The notes: generated by a model from the letters alone, not told the origin. A stretch of DNA of 64,000 nt from Franzmannia qiaohouensis (GCF_031451695.1 NZ_JARWAM010000002.1:372001-436000); one strand, 5' to 3'; counted from the first letter of the stretch, positions 1 through 8,354 are shown. Translations and numbers: made by a program.

Positions 1-1
1 C

Positions 2-1612
2 TGCAAGCCCGACCTGATCCTGCTCGATATTCGCATGCCCTACCTCAATGGCCATACGCTGATCGAGCAGCTACACCAGGCCTACGGTGATCACGCCCCA
101 GCGATCATCGTGCTGACCGCCCAGGTCGACCACGAAACACGCTACCGTGCGCTGAACCTCGGCGCCCGCGACTTCCTGACCAAGCCCTTCCAGCATGACG
201 AGGTGCTGCAGAGGATCCGCAATATTCTCTCCGTGGAGCACCGTTTCGATGTGCGCGACAAGCAGGCCGAGGCCCTCGAACGGCTGGTCGCCAAGCGCAC
301 CCAGGCCATCGAGCTGCAGTCGCGCACCGACCCCATAACCCAGCTCCCCAACCGCCGCGGGCTGCTGCAGGTGCTGCGCGATAGCGCCATTGCCCGCCAC
401 TCGGTGGGGCTGCTGTTCATCAGCCTCGATGGGCTAGATGACATCATTCGCCTGCACGGCTACGCCAAGTCGGAGGCCTTCCTGCGTCAAGTGGGACGGC
501 GCCTGAAGGCCCTGCTCGCCAGCCACCAGCATATCGGCCTGTGGGGTGGCAGCGAACTGCTGGTCATCGACCAGGCGCCATCCTCGGAAGCCGCACTGAA
601 TGACCTGGCCAGGCGCCTGCTGGCACTGCTCGATGCCGACCTTCCCCTCGACGAACTGCTGCTGAGGGTGGAGGCTCGTATCGGCATCAGCTACTCCCCT
701 CAGCGAGTCACCGATCCCGAGCGTCTGGTGCACATGGCCGCACTGGCACTGCCCAATCCCCCCGGCCCGCGCGTACGCTGCCACAGTCCGGCGCTGGAGA
801 GCTCCCAGCTGCAGCGCCTGCGCCTGCAGCAGGCGCTGAAAGGTGCCGCGCAGCGCGGCGAGCTGCAGCTGGTCTATCAACCCAAGATCGACCTCGCCAA
901 CGGCCGAACGGTCGGCGTCGAGGCGCTGCTGCGCTGGCAGCACCCCGAGCTGGGCCCGATCTCCCCGGCACAGTTCATTCCGCTGGCCGAGGCCAGCGGC
1001 GACATCCTCGCCATCGGCGACTGGGTGATCGACGAGGCCATGCGCCAGGCCGTGGCCTGGCAGCGCCTGCCCGGCTTCGAGGATGACTTCGAGATCGCCG
1101 TCAACATTGCCGCCCGCCAGCTCGGCCGACGCGACTTTGCCGACCGCCTGCTGTCGCGCTTCGAGCGTTTGGGGCTACCTACACGCCGGCTCAGCCTGGA
1201 AGTTACCGAGTCCGGCCTGATGGTCGACGTCGGCCTGGCCAGACGCCTGCTTATCCGGCTGGCCAGCGCCGGCGTCAAGGTCGCCATCGACGACTTCGGC
1301 ACCGGCTATTCATCGCTTGCCTACCTCAAGACACTGCCGGTGGCCACGCTCAAGATCGACCGCGCCTTCGTCAATGATCTGGAAAATAGCGCCGAGGACC
1401 GCAACCTCGCGGCCACCGTTATCGCCATGGCCCACGGCTTCAACTGCAAGGTAGTGGCAGAGGGTGTCGAAAGCGGCGAGCAGGCCGCGATGCTCGCCAG
1501 GATGGGCTGCGAGGTCGCGCAGGGGTATTATTTCTCGAAGCCACTGCCCGCCAAGGAATTCGCTCACTGGTATTGTGGTCAACAAGATAACCAAGCGTTG
1601 CTGCAACGTTGA
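2..1612 (+). CDS. Response regulator with degenerate GGDEF and EAL phosphodiesterase domain (5' partial)
   Basis: The gene enters from the left edge, open in frame from base 2. The first visible residues complete a receiver domain: phospho-acceptor Asp in LLDIRMP, switch Thr in VLTAQ and Lys in LTKPF. A GGDEF-like domain follows, but its signature is degenerate (WGGSELLVI), so cyclase activity is unlikely. The C-terminal EAL domain keeps the key motifs: EALLRW, EVTESGLM, IDDFGTGYSS, LKID and VVAEGVES. It should therefore be able to hydrolyse cyclic di-GMP, with output set by a sensor kinase that phosphorylates the receiver. The partner kinase is not in the window. Domain assignment is firm; the physiological signal is unknown. 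Confidence 0.93.
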   Translation, partial: CKPDLILLDIRMPYLNGHTLIEQLHQAYGDHAPAIIVLTAQVDHETRYRALNLGARDFLTKPFQHDEVLQRIRNILSVEHRFDVRDKQAEALERLVAKRTQAIELQSRTDPITQLPNRRGLLQVLRDSAIARHSVGLLFISLDGLDDIIRLHGYAKSEAFLRQVGRRLKALLASHQHIGLWGGSELLVIDQAPSSEAALNDLARRLLALLDADLPLDELLLRVEARIGISYSPQRVTDPERLVHMAALALPNPPGPRVRCHSPALESSQLQRLRLQQALKGAAQRGELQLVYQPKIDLANGRTVGVEALLRWQHPELGPISPAQFIPLAEASGDILAIGDWVIDEAMRQAVAWQRLPGFEDDFEIAVNIAARQLGRRDFADRLLSRFERLGLPTRRLSLEVTESGLMVDVGLARRLLIRLASAGVKVAIDDFGTGYSSLAYLKTLPVATLKIDRAFVNDLENSAEDRNLAATVIAMAHGFNCKVVAEGVESGEQAAMLARMGCEVAQGYYFSKPLPAKEFAHWYCGQQDNQALLQR

Positions 1613-1679
1613 CTGGGCTGCGTTGCCCGCAGCTAGCGCTTGGCTGAGCATCATTGGCCAATCAGCGACGGATACCGGT

Positions 1680-2276
1680 ATGCAAGCTCTCGGGCCCAGA
1701 ATAAAGCAACTACGACTCGAGGCCGGCCTGAACAAGGCCGCGCTGGCGAGACTGGTCGGCGTATCCGATGTCACCATCTCTTACTGGGAGTCGGGTGCCA
1801 TCAAGCAGATCGGCCATGAGCGTCTGGTCGCCTTGGCCAACGCCTTCGGCTACCCACTGGACGAACTGCTCAGCGATCGCGCACCCGAAACGGCACGGAT
1901 TTTCACGCTCACGGCCACCCCGCCAGCCCCCTGGGAGGCACATCCACGCCAGCACGTCAGCCTTCCCGCCAGCATGCTCGACGACACCCACCTGAGTGCA
2001 GAGTGCTACCTGGTCACAGCCGGCACTGGCGAGAAAATCGACTTCCTGGAGGTCGGCGATCTGGCCGCCATTGCCCCGCTGGCGACGTTTCAGCGCCCGG
2101 GCCTGTATCTTATCGAGCATCAGCAGCGGCTGATGATACGCCAGTTGCAACAGGGCCCCACCGGCGAGCTGCTGATGCTGCGCAGCGGCCAGGCCCTAGG
2201 TGAGGCGGCCACCGCCGACGCCAGCCTGCGCCTGTATGGCAAGGTCCAGGCGCGCTGGCGGCTAGGCGAAGCCTGA
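1680..2276 (+). CDS. XRE-family transcriptional regulator, possible S24-like C-terminus
   Basis: A 198-residue protein. Residues 1-60 form a clear helix-turn-helix of the Cro/CI type (AALARLVGVSDVTISYWESG), followed by a C-terminal half of about 110 residues rich in beta strand. That half resembles the sensor part of LexA/CI-like regulators, but I see no clear Ser/Lys catalytic pair. The open frame extends upstream into the EAL gene, but the first Met that begins a proper HTH is at 1680. The ribosome-binding site is weak. It starts 68 bases after the EAL gene and could share its transcript. Target genes are unknown. Its base composition is like the host genes, so I do not count it as part of the prophage to its right. 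Confidence 0.8.
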   Translation: MQALGPRIKQLRLEAGLNKAALARLVGVSDVTISYWESGAIKQIGHERLVALANAFGYPLDELLSDRAPETARIFTLTATPPAPWEAHPRQHVSLPASMLDDTHLSAECYLVTAGTGEKIDFLEVGDLAAIAPLATFQRPGLYLIEHQQRLMIRQLQQGPTGELLMLRSGQALGEAATADASLRLYGKVQARWRLGEA

Positions 2277-2309
2277 ACCAAAGCGCCGGAGTAAGGCGCT
2301 GCCCGGCGA

Positions 2310-2891
2310 CTAACTACCGTCGATATAGCGAATGCTACGCTGATCGCCCAGCTCGACCTGCGAGCGATAGCGCACCTCATTACCCAGGCCGTGATTGGCT
2401 TCCTGGACCAGCTCCCCCTCGAGATACTCGCCGCGCTCACCGATGCGCTCACGCACCGCCAAGGGCTGCACGTTGGCCGGCGGCATGGTGACCTCGATCA
2501 GATACATGCCGTCGGGAAGACCGCTGCCAGGGCCGAACGGACCGGCCTCGAAGTCACCCTCAGCGTCGACATTGACATTGGAGCGCCAGCGCACACGGCT
2601 CGACTCGCGCTCCACCACGACCTGAAGCTGAGCCCTCTCAGGGAGGTTGGTGGAACCACTGACCTGCATCTGGCGGCGGTTGTCGAGACGCGCATCGGTC
2701 TCGATCACCACCGTGATCGCCTCTAGCGGAGGGGCTTCCTCGCGCTCTTCCGCCCCGCTGGGGACCTCCACGCTTTGCTGCTCGTCGGCGGCAGGCTCGC
2801 CGTTCTCGGTATTGCTATCACTGCCACATCCCAGCAGTGCGAGCGCCATCACTACCACACCAGTTAACTGAACTGCCCGCTGCAGCGTCAT
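2310..2891 (-). CDS. Putative lipoprotein of unknown function
   Basis: A 193-residue protein with an N-terminal hydrophobic segment ending in a lipobox (ALALLGC), so it is probably an acylated envelope lipoprotein. A low-complexity acidic linker (Glu/Asp/Pro rich, about residues 25-50) leads into a C-terminal domain with alternating polar and hydrophobic strands, which could be Ig-like. The start at 2891 is preferred because GGAGG lies seven bases before it; a longer frame starting at 2921 lacks such a site. It converges on the XRE gene, with a weak hairpin (AGCGCC/GGCGCT, 2283-2300) between the two stops. I do not recognise a named family. Confidence 0.75.
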   Translation of the reverse strand: MTLQRAVQLTGVVVMALALLGCGSDSNTENGEPAADEQQSVEVPSGAEEREEAPPLEAITVVIETDARLDNRRQMQVSGSTNLPERAQLQVVVERESSRVRWRSNVNVDAEGDFEAGPFGPGSGLPDGMYLIEVTMPPANVQPLAVRERIGERGEYLEGELVQEANHGLGNEVRYRSQVELGDQRSIRYIDGS

Positions 2892-3023
2892 GCGTATCCT
2901 CCCACTGTGCATCCTGTACAAACCCTACCACCTGTAGACCTTGGGGCACATCGCCTACGACTGATATCGATGACTTGGATGGCCTAGGGATGGACGGGGT
3001 TCAGCGCAGCTCATGCCGTGAAC

Positions 3024-3050
3024 AAAAAAAAGCCCCCGGGGCAGGGGGCT
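3024..3050 (-). terminator. Rho-independent terminator, leftward
   Basis: Read on the minus strand, AGCCCCC and GGGGGCT pair over seven bases around a six-base loop and are followed by eight T residues (A-tract at 3024-3031 on the plus strand). This is a textbook intrinsic terminator. It would end transcription of the phage lysis genes or of the short candidate RNA just to its right. Confidence 0.9.
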
Positions 3051-3165
3051 AACAACGGACTTATCTGTCGAGAGATGCAAGCGGGAGCTTACATCGTGGA
3101 ACGAACGGCCCCAGACGGGGAGAGTGAGCCGCTCGCACCACAAGGTGTGACCCATGTGTCACGCA
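3024..3165 (-). ncRNA. Candidate small RNA, about 140 nt
   Basis: Between the endolysin gene and the terminator lies a stretch with no convincing reading frame. It has a TATAAT box at 3172-3177 (minus strand) and several short hairpins: GTGAC/GTCAC, CACC/GGTG, CCCC/GGGG, then the terminator stem. Promoter, chain of hairpins and terminator together suggest a transcribed, structured RNA of about 140 nt. A 66-codon frame overlaps it (2955-3155) but runs through the terminator and has no ribosome-binding site. The alternative is that this is simply the 3' untranslated tail of the lysis operon. Confidence 0.45.
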
Positions 3166-3171
3166 GTTAAA

Positions 3172-3198
3172 ATTATACTACCTATGTACAAACATCAA
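3172..3198 (-). promoter_or_regulatory. Putative sigma-70 promoter of the candidate small RNA
   Basis: On the minus strand a consensus TATAAT (3177-3172) is preceded by TTGATG (3198-3193) with a 15-base spacer, slightly short. Two TGTACA palindromes flank the -35 region (3185-3190 and 3203-3208, 18 bases apart) and could be regulator half-sites. Confidence 0.45.
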
Positions 3199-3268
3199 TA
3201 CATGTACATGATTTTTTTCCCCCACACCACTGCCCCTCAGGCGCAATCGAGTCAGCTAACATTGCCAC

Positions 3269-3844
3269 TCAAGCGTCGCCTCTAGGTAACGGTCCTTCAT
3301 CCCGCTTCGACAGCGCATGGCATGGGGCCGCATAGTCATCAGCCGCGAAGCGCAGATTGTGGGCTACGCGCCGCATCCAACCACGGCCGAACTCATCGAA
3401 GGTGCTAATGCGCGTGAAAAAGTCGATACGCTCGGCATTGAACAGTTTGAGCATATCGTCAATGCCGCGATCGCTGATCGCACGATGGGTGATCTCCCCC
3501 ATATCGCCGTCATCAGACACCTTCGCTGCACGCTGCAGCATGCGTATCGCGTTGCCGGGACCGTGGTTGATGGCCGCATCGAACAACTGGTAGACCAGCG
3601 CTTCGTGCAACACGTCGCCGGCCACTCGCAGCCAAAAATCACGGTGGTAGACGTCCTTGGCCTGAGCAAGGGACAGGTTCTTGATGTCCAGCTCAGGATA
3701 ACTCATAGCCGATACACCGAACTTGGTACCTTTATTCTCACCGTGGCCGACAATGCCGGTCGTCCAGTTGCCCCGATCCTTGGGATTATTCTGAAACTTT
3801 CCTTCGTGCCCAATGACTCGAGCGAATGCTGTGTGGTAGTCCAT
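3269..3844 (-). CDS. Phage endolysin, glycoside hydrolase family 108 type
   Basis: A 191-residue muramidase-like protein. The N-terminus carries the family motif with the likely catalytic Glu (VIGHEGKF). It continues through NWTTGIVGHGENKGTKFGVS, a central region (VYHRDFWLRV, LFDAAINHGPGNA) typical of the GH108 fold, and a C-terminal part resembling the peptidoglycan-binding region of the same family. It would cut cell-wall peptidoglycan at lysis. No signal peptide is visible, so it depends on a holin; the gene just upstream fits that role. The start ATG at 3844 overlaps the stop of that gene in TGATG, implying translational coupling. An in-frame TTG one codon earlier is less likely. Confidence 0.88.
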   Translation of the reverse strand: MDYHTAFARVIGHEGKFQNNPKDRGNWTTGIVGHGENKGTKFGVSAMSYPELDIKNLSLAQAKDVYHRDFWLRVAGDVLHEALVYQLFDAAINHGPGNAIRMLQRAAKVSDDGDMGEITHRAISDRGIDDMLKLFNAERIDFFTRISTFDEFGRGWMRRVAHNLRFAADDYAAPCHALSKRDEGPLPRGDA

Positions 3845-4167
3845 CAATTATCTCCCGAGGGTCGTTGCTGGAGGTAAATGTTCAGGAGCACATCGACTAG
3901 ACGCGGTCCCATGTAACCAAATAACGCCCCGAGGCCGCCGGCGACCTCGGGGTGAAGCTCGTAATGAGTGGCCACTGCGCGGGCCAAGGCCACCATCATC
4001 ACCAGTGCTGGAAAGTCGAGCCACAGCTGACTAGACCAGAATTTTCGGCGATCGCCTCTACGCACGTCGGTGGCAATCTTGGTGGCCACTCCCGCCGCTA
4101 CGGGGAAGACGAGAACCGCCAGACCGAGAACGAACTGAAGCCAATCAGACAGCGTTTTCCAATCCAC
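3844..4167 (-). CDS. Putative phage holin
   Basis: A small protein of 107 residues with two or three hydrophobic segments: around WLQFVLGLAVLVFPVAAGVA, then ALVMMVALARAVA, then a C-terminal GALFGYMGP region. Charged stretches lie between them. Size, topology and position directly before the endolysin indicate a holin that lets the endolysin cross the inner membrane. I chose the GTG start at 4167 because AGGAGG stands eight bases before it; the longer frame to 4257 lacks such a signal. A palindromic operator (4199-4213) lies 32 bases upstream. No exact holin family can be named from sequence alone. Confidence 0.65.
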   Translation of the reverse strand: MDWKTLSDWLQFVLGLAVLVFPVAAGVATKIATDVRRGDRRKFWSSQLWLDFPALVMMVALARAVATHYELHPEVAGGLGALFGYMGPRLVDVLLNIYLQQRPSGDN

Positions 4168-4198
4168 GAGGCTACCTCCTGGCGGAAGATGCGCGTTA

Positions 4199-4213
4199 AT
4201 TCGCCATGCGAAT
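4199..4213 (-). promoter_or_regulatory. Phage operator site A
   Basis: A perfect inverted repeat, ATTCGC-CAT-GCGAAT. Read toward the holin gene it is preceded by an AT-rich TATATT that could be a -10 box. It is one of six related sites in the prophage (others at 4681, 8012, 8360, 9098 and 9875). Confidence 0.6.
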
Positions 4214-4273
4214 ATATTAAACCCCTTTCGCCACATCCTAGCGACGATGCTCATCAAATAGATTGACTTGTAG

Positions 4274-4456
4274 CTAACCCTGGCGCCTACCCAAGACCTC
4301 CTTGAAAGGCGGGAACAGTTCGTTAGTGAGGTCTTTACCGCATAGAGAGGACGCCCAACTGGCCAGTACCACCACCACGTTGGTGATCATCGTGCCTGTG
4401 AGCACAGAGATAGCGTCGCACTTCAGTACTGACATGGCCGTAATACCAATATTCAT
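4274..4456 (-). CDS. Small membrane protein of the phage lysis region
   Basis: A 60-residue protein with one clear hydrophobic helix (about residues 15-35, VLTGTMITNVVVVLASWASS) and a short charged tail. The start at 4456 follows AGGGA at eight bases spacing; an upstream extension to 4594 crosses the terminator at 4533-4566 and is unlikely. It lies ahead of the holin and endolysin genes and may be a second holin, an antiholin or a spanin-like part. None of these can be shown from sequence. Confidence 0.5.
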   Translation of the reverse strand: MNIGITAMSVLKCDAISVLTGTMITNVVVVLASWASSLCGKDLTNELFPPFKEVLGRRQG

Positions 4457-4532
4457 AGCATATTTCCCTGAGTGGTTGAGTTTAACGAGATAACCATAAA
4501 AAGGTTCCTCTCGTCGCATTTCTTGCGTCAAT

Positions 4533-4566
4533 ATAAAAATTCCCCGACTTCGATGATAGCCGGGGA
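4533..4566 (-). terminator. Rho-independent terminator, leftward
   Basis: On the minus strand TCCCCGGC and GTCGGGGA pair over eight bases (one G-U) around a ten-base loop and are followed by ATTTTTATAT. It would end transcripts of the tailspike unit before the lysis genes. Confidence 0.75.
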
Positions 4567-4680
4567 CTAGTGGACAACATGAGCTGGACTTCAATGTCCG
4601 CTACTTAACATTAATCACAACACGCGTGGCGCTCAATCCTTATTCATTTGAGGTCAACACCTTCGTGGCATTGACAAAAA

Positions 4681-4695
4681 AATCGCATTGCGAAT
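4681..4695 (-). promoter_or_regulatory. Phage operator site B
   Basis: AATCGC-ATT-GCGAAT, one mismatch from a perfect six-base inverted repeat. It lies just after the stop of the 4719-5087 gene and 115 bases before the terminator at 4566, so any transcript starting here would be short unless the terminator is read through. Confidence 0.5.
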
Positions 4696-4718
4696 GTTTT
4701 ATGACGGGCGAAATCGCA

Positions 4719-5087
4719 TCACAATTCCCTTCGTGGCATCCGTTTTATCCCCCACTCAACAAGTTGAGTTTCCATGTCGACATTGGAGGCGAAACGGATG
4801 CCTCCCTCTACGCCAATCATAGAATGAGCTAGCTCCGCATGCATTCGGTCATATCCAACCGCCACCTCTTGAGGGTCATCGGGCAAGTCACCAGTGAGTG
4901 CAGCGACAAAACTCGGCTTAACCTGCATATTGGCTACAGCGTACCGATACGCGCCCCCCCTCCAACGGAGACCTGAAAGGGTTTTAATATTCTCAGGAGT
5001 TCCCCCCAAGAGGAGTATCAAGTGATTAGCCTCTTCCAGGTAGCCTTCAGGTACAGCGATCAAAAGTTGCTTAGTATATTCACTCAT
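4719..5087 (-). CDS. Phage protein of unknown function
   Basis: A 122-residue soluble protein without a recognised motif. It begins with a beta-strand-like IAVPEG followed by EEANHLILLLGG and has a Trp/Arg-rich middle section (GLRWRGGAYRYAVANMQ). Its start overlaps the tailspike stop by four bases (ATGA), so the two are translationally coupled and probably act together. It may be a tail-fibre-associated protein or chaperone, but that rests on position only. Confidence 0.6.
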   Translation of the reverse strand: MSEYTKQLLIAVPEGYLEEANHLILLLGGTPENIKTLSGLRWRGGAYRYAVANMQVKPSFVAALTGDLPDDPQEVAVGYDRMHAELAHSMIGVEGGIRFASNVDMETQLVEWGIKRMPRREL

Positions 5088-6868
5088 AGCATTGTGTGCT
5101 CTTGCTTAGTGACGATCCAGTTGCTACCAGGACCGAGGATGCATTTCAGCGTGATGGGATGAGTGAGCCCACTCAGTACGATTGGATCACTCGAGCCGTT
5201 GATGGTGAATCCGGCAGTGGCTCTCACACTAAACGTACCTGTGTAATGGCCATTATCGCCGGCACCATAGAGCGTAAAATCAGTCGGGCGAACCCCTTTC
5301 AGCCGGCGGATATCCGAGGCGTCGGAGAGTACAAGCTCACTACTGCTGCGGAGAACCCTCGCATATTCCTGCTTATGTGGCCCAGCGTATGCAGATCTTA
5401 CAGGATATGCTGAAGAATCATGGTTGGTGCTGCTAACGATTTGCCTATCTGCATCCGGCCACCAAAATTCTCCACGCCTGATCATCATAATCGGGAAATA
5501 CACCCGATTGGTCGCCAGAGCTCCGTTAGGACGTAACGGCGACAGTGACTTCAAGGCATTAATATCCACTGCCGTTATTCCACCAAGCCACGTCCCGAAA
5601 CCGGATGATTCTGTTTGGCCACAATGGACAACCTCAGCCACTTCTTCCATTTCAAAGTAAGTACTTTGCAGACTTGTTCCACTGAAGACGTTATCGGGAT
5701 TATTACCCAGCGCCAATCCGACCCCGCTGAACTGGCTTGTCAGGCTGCGACCTGTTGGTGAGTCATAGCCAGTAAGCCAAAGACCCGTGCCACAGCGACT
5801 TGGAACACAGTCGAGGAATGTACCTTTTGCCGTGAAGCCCCCCGCATCCAAGCAGAGCAAACCGCCAATGATCAGTTCACACTGCCCAATGACCTGGTCG
5901 GCATCAGGAATTAGCGGGTACACGCGGAAGCTGTTATTGCTCCTATTGATGCTTATAATTTTATATGGTTCTCGATTTTCCGTTGTGAAGAAGGCCCTTA
6001 GCATTCTATGCGCCTGGGATGGAATAACAGAATCAGGCGATAGTTGAACTGTTGTATATTGGCGTATACTACTTATATCATTATTGGAATACCCTGTTAC
6101 GTCAATATAGTGGTGACGCCCGCTGCGTCCATTCGCCCCCCAGTTGAGGCCCTCAATATTGCCCAGGGCCATCATGTTAGAATTGCCCGACCTATGGTAT
6201 ATACCCCAACCCGAGCCCCCTCGACAGTTAAAATCGCAAAACTTTGCGTTCCGGTTATTCTCTAGCGCGACACCGTTAATTGTATCATGCATGCTATAAC
6301 CGCTAGTCCCGTAGCGGTGCCCCCATGCAGAAAACTTGCCCACCCATACTGCATTCGCACAATTTTTTATTAATACTATATCATCTACCGCTTGCATTGC
6401 GTCGATTCGGATATCATTGTAGATTGTCCGCGACCCACAGTTAATAATATTGACTGTTCGGTCTGTTTTATAATAACCCGAAGCCAGCAGCATGTAATTC
6501 CTGGCAACCCCACTAGGGGCCTCATCATTTCCCCCGCAAAAATTGTAGAATGCTTCCAGCTCATCAGCAGAGCTAATATTTTCTTGCGCTTTTGCACCAA
6601 ACACCATAGGCGTTACACTCTGCCCCTCCCTGAAAACCCATCCGGGTATATGGGTCCCGTTATTATCTGCCTGACTATCCATTCGCCGAACGTAATCGCC
6701 ACCACCACTATCCTTACCCGCATGGTGACCACGCACAATAACAACCTGATCATCGCGGACGAGGTCCGCCGGATAGTCCCTCAGCTCTTGGAGACTATCG
6801 ACATGAAGCGGTCGATTCATCTGAGCCGCTTTTTTAGGTATTGGGAACGCTGTAAAGTTACTGGCCAT
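5084..6868 (-). CDS. Phage tailspike protein, beta-helix type
   Basis: A 594-residue protein. The N-terminal 100 residues (HVDSLQELRDYPADLV then a GGGDYVRR element) resemble the entry segment of tailspikes that precede a pectate-lyase-like beta helix. Residues 120-400 show the repeating short-strand, Asn/Gly-rich pattern expected of a right-handed parallel beta helix (GVALENNRNAKFCDFNCRGG and similar). The role would be binding and possibly degrading surface polysaccharide of the host cell. Catalytic residues cannot be identified by eye. The start follows GAGG by nine bases, directly after the spike-base gene's stop, so the two form one transcription unit. The local sequence is more AT-rich than host genes. 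Confidence 0.75.
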   Translation of the reverse strand: MASNFTAFPIPKKAAQMNRPLHVDSLQELRDYPADLVRDDQVVIVRGHHAGKDSGGGDYVRRMDSQADNNGTHIPGWVFREGQSVTPMVFGAKAQENISSADELEAFYNFCGGNDEAPSGVARNYMLLASGYYKTDRTVNIINCGSRTIYNDIRIDAMQAVDDIVLIKNCANAVWVGKFSAWGHRYGTSGYSMHDTINGVALENNRNAKFCDFNCRGGSGWGIYHRSGNSNMMALGNIEGLNWGANGRSGRHHYIDVTGYSNNDISSIRQYTTVQLSPDSVIPSQAHRMLRAFFTTENREPYKIISINRSNNSFRVYPLIPDADQVIGQCELIIGGLLCLDAGGFTAKGTFLDCVPSRCGTGLWLTGYDSPTGRSLTSQFSGVGLALGNNPDNVFSGTSLQSTYFEMEEVAEVVHCGQTESSGFGTWLGGITAVDINALKSLSPLRPNGALATNRVYFPIMMIRRGEFWWPDADRQIVSSTNHDSSAYPVRSAYAGPHKQEYARVLRSSSELVLSDASDIRRLKGVRPTDFTLYGAGDNGHYTGTFSVRATAGFTINGSSDPIVLSGLTHPITLKCILGPGSNWIVTKQEHTML

Positions 6869-6869
6869 A

Positions 6870-7976
6870 TTAGTAATCCTCGCTCAGTGCATTGCCTTCA
6901 TCATCAATTAGAACAGTCCCTTCTTCATTTACGGATACCGTAGACTGAGATTCTGCTTCATACTGATGACGACTCAGTAGCTCTGCGATTATAGATTCGC
7001 GCTCTTCTGTTGTAACAGCACGGTCAATAATGATCCTGGAGCCAATATCTCCCGACCAATGGAAGCTCGGGTTGGAGCTTGTCGCCGCCCCAAATAGTAT
7101 ATTCGCTGATTTTTCACTTTCTGTTTTCCCAGCATTCAGGACTTGCGGCTCTAGGCTGTCGTAACCCCCGATTGCCTGAGTACCGTCCCATTGCACCCAA
7201 ATGACATGCGGTTCATTATCATTCACTGGCCAATCAAACCTTGTGTCTTGCCGGCGCAGAATAAAACGTACTTGACTGCTTCCAGACACACGGTCTAGCC
7301 GAAGGGTTGTGTCCGTAAAGCCTAATGCTGAGGACTTATCAACAATGACCCCGGAAACATCTTCTCCACCACGTATTACCACTGCCAGAAAGAATGACTC
7401 GTCTGGACCGACAAAGAGACCGGTGCCCCCAATACGCGGAACTCCCGTTGTCATGAAGTCGTCAGCACCATCATGAACCAACATACCGTAGCCAGACAGA
7501 TATGTTGGCCTGCGCTCCGAGGTCATTTGGGTGGCCCCAATATCTTCTTCCCGCTCTCCCAGGACTCGGCCCACGGGGCTGCTACTTCCCGCTTCATTTT
7601 CCAGATCGGGGGTGAGGTACCTTCTCTTATTTGCACGAGTCAAGACCAGCGACCCTTCATCATCAGAGCCAAAATACGCCAGCAATGGCTCAGCCTTTGG
7701 CAAGCCAATGCCGTACTCACCCCACCACACCGCTACAAGATCGGTGGCAGTGGTTCCTGTAGCCAGGACCCGACGAACTTGGACAGGCACGGAGGCTCCA
7801 GCCTTGAGTGAAAAGGTAATAGGGACCTGACCACCAAGGGGTTCAACCCTCACATCGCCGGCCTGGCCGGCGTGGATCATAACGCCCTCCTCGTACTGCA
7901 TGGTATCGCTCGGTGCCAGCACCTGGGCGTTAGCCGGGTGGCTAGTATGGTGGAGCGTTGTGGATGTTGCGTGCAT
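6870..7976 (-). CDS. Spike base protein (GTA/RCAP_rcc01079 type) with LamG-like C-terminus
   Basis: A 368-residue structural protein with two parts. Residues 12-90 (HPANAQVLAPSDT, AGDVRVEPLGG, VPVQVRRVLATGTTATDLVA) match the spike-base domain known from gene transfer agents and related phages, which sits at the tail base. Residues 150-345 look like a concanavalin/LamG jelly-roll lectin fold, ending in the typical GDIGSRIIIDRAVTTEERES element. The last 20 residues repeat DEEG-like acidic motifs. The start follows TAAGGAG by seven bases, and a palindromic operator lies 36-50 bases upstream. It heads the tailspike transcription unit, suggesting that the spike base anchors the tailspike or binds glycans itself. 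Confidence 0.75.
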   Translation of the reverse strand: MHATSTTLHHTSHPANAQVLAPSDTMQYEEGVMIHAGQAGDVRVEPLGGQVPITFSLKAGASVPVQVRRVLATGTTATDLVAVWWGEYGIGLPKAEPLLAYFGSDDEGSLVLTRANKRRYLTPDLENEAGSSSPVGRVLGEREEDIGATQMTSERRPTYLSGYGMLVHDGADDFMTTGVPRIGGTGLFVGPDESFFLAVVIRGGEDVSGVIVDKSSALGFTDTTLRLDRVSGSSQVRFILRRQDTRFDWPVNDNEPHVIWVQWDGTQAIGGYDSLEPQVLNAGKTESEKSANILFGAATSSNPSFHWSGDIGSRIIIDRAVTTEERESIIAELLSRHQYEAESQSTVSVNEEGTVLIDDEGNALSEDY

Positions 7977-8011
7977 AGGGCTCTCCTTAAAGGAATCATC
8001 GCCTTGCGTTT

Positions 8012-8026
8012 ATTCGCACTGCGAAT
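8012..8026 (-). promoter_or_regulatory. Phage operator site C
   Basis: A perfect inverted repeat, ATTCGC-ACT-GCGAAT, 36-50 bases before the start of the spike-base gene and preceded on that strand by CATATT. It probably controls the spike-base/tailspike unit. Confidence 0.6.
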
Positions 8027-8354
8027 ATGCCTGATCACGGTATCACCCCTTTTGGCCTTCGCATAGTCCTATTTGACGAAATCGATGATTACAACGTCAG
8101 TCTTTCGTCTATCACCGTCACGATATCGGTGCCGCCGTGGGCAGCAGCAGTGTGCTCTGGCTAAGCGCCCAATCGTGCAGGAGGGCGTCGCCAGCCTGCC
8201 TAACGTGAGCATCCGCAGCATGGTCCTGGGCAAGACCTGGCACCTCAAGGACCTTGAGCCGCCAATGCCGGAGAGTTGCACAAGCGTAGGTAATTTTCAG
8301 GGCACGGCACGCCGGGGCTGCACCCCATACGTTCACGGTGAAATTAATTCCTGC
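8027..8354. other. Unassigned region, possible degraded phage gene
   Basis: No intact gene is convincing here. A minus-strand frame of 91 codons (8393-8118) reads plausibly (LKVLEVPGLAQDHAADAHVR). It stops, and another minus frame carries on with DIVTVIDERLTL before its own stop near 8050. This could be the frameshifted end of a phage structural gene, but no frame has a ribosome-binding site and the family is not recognisable. Confidence 0.25.

Noticed and set aside
2955..3155. 66-codon minus-strand frame over the candidate small RNA
   Set aside because: It continues through the intrinsic terminator and lacks a ribosome-binding site; a structured RNA explains the stretch better.
3000..3270. 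Possible attL matching the dusA 5' core
   Set aside because: I looked for a second copy of the segment around 10440-10475 at the left edge of the prophage and found only weak similarity, which is not enough to call an attachment site.
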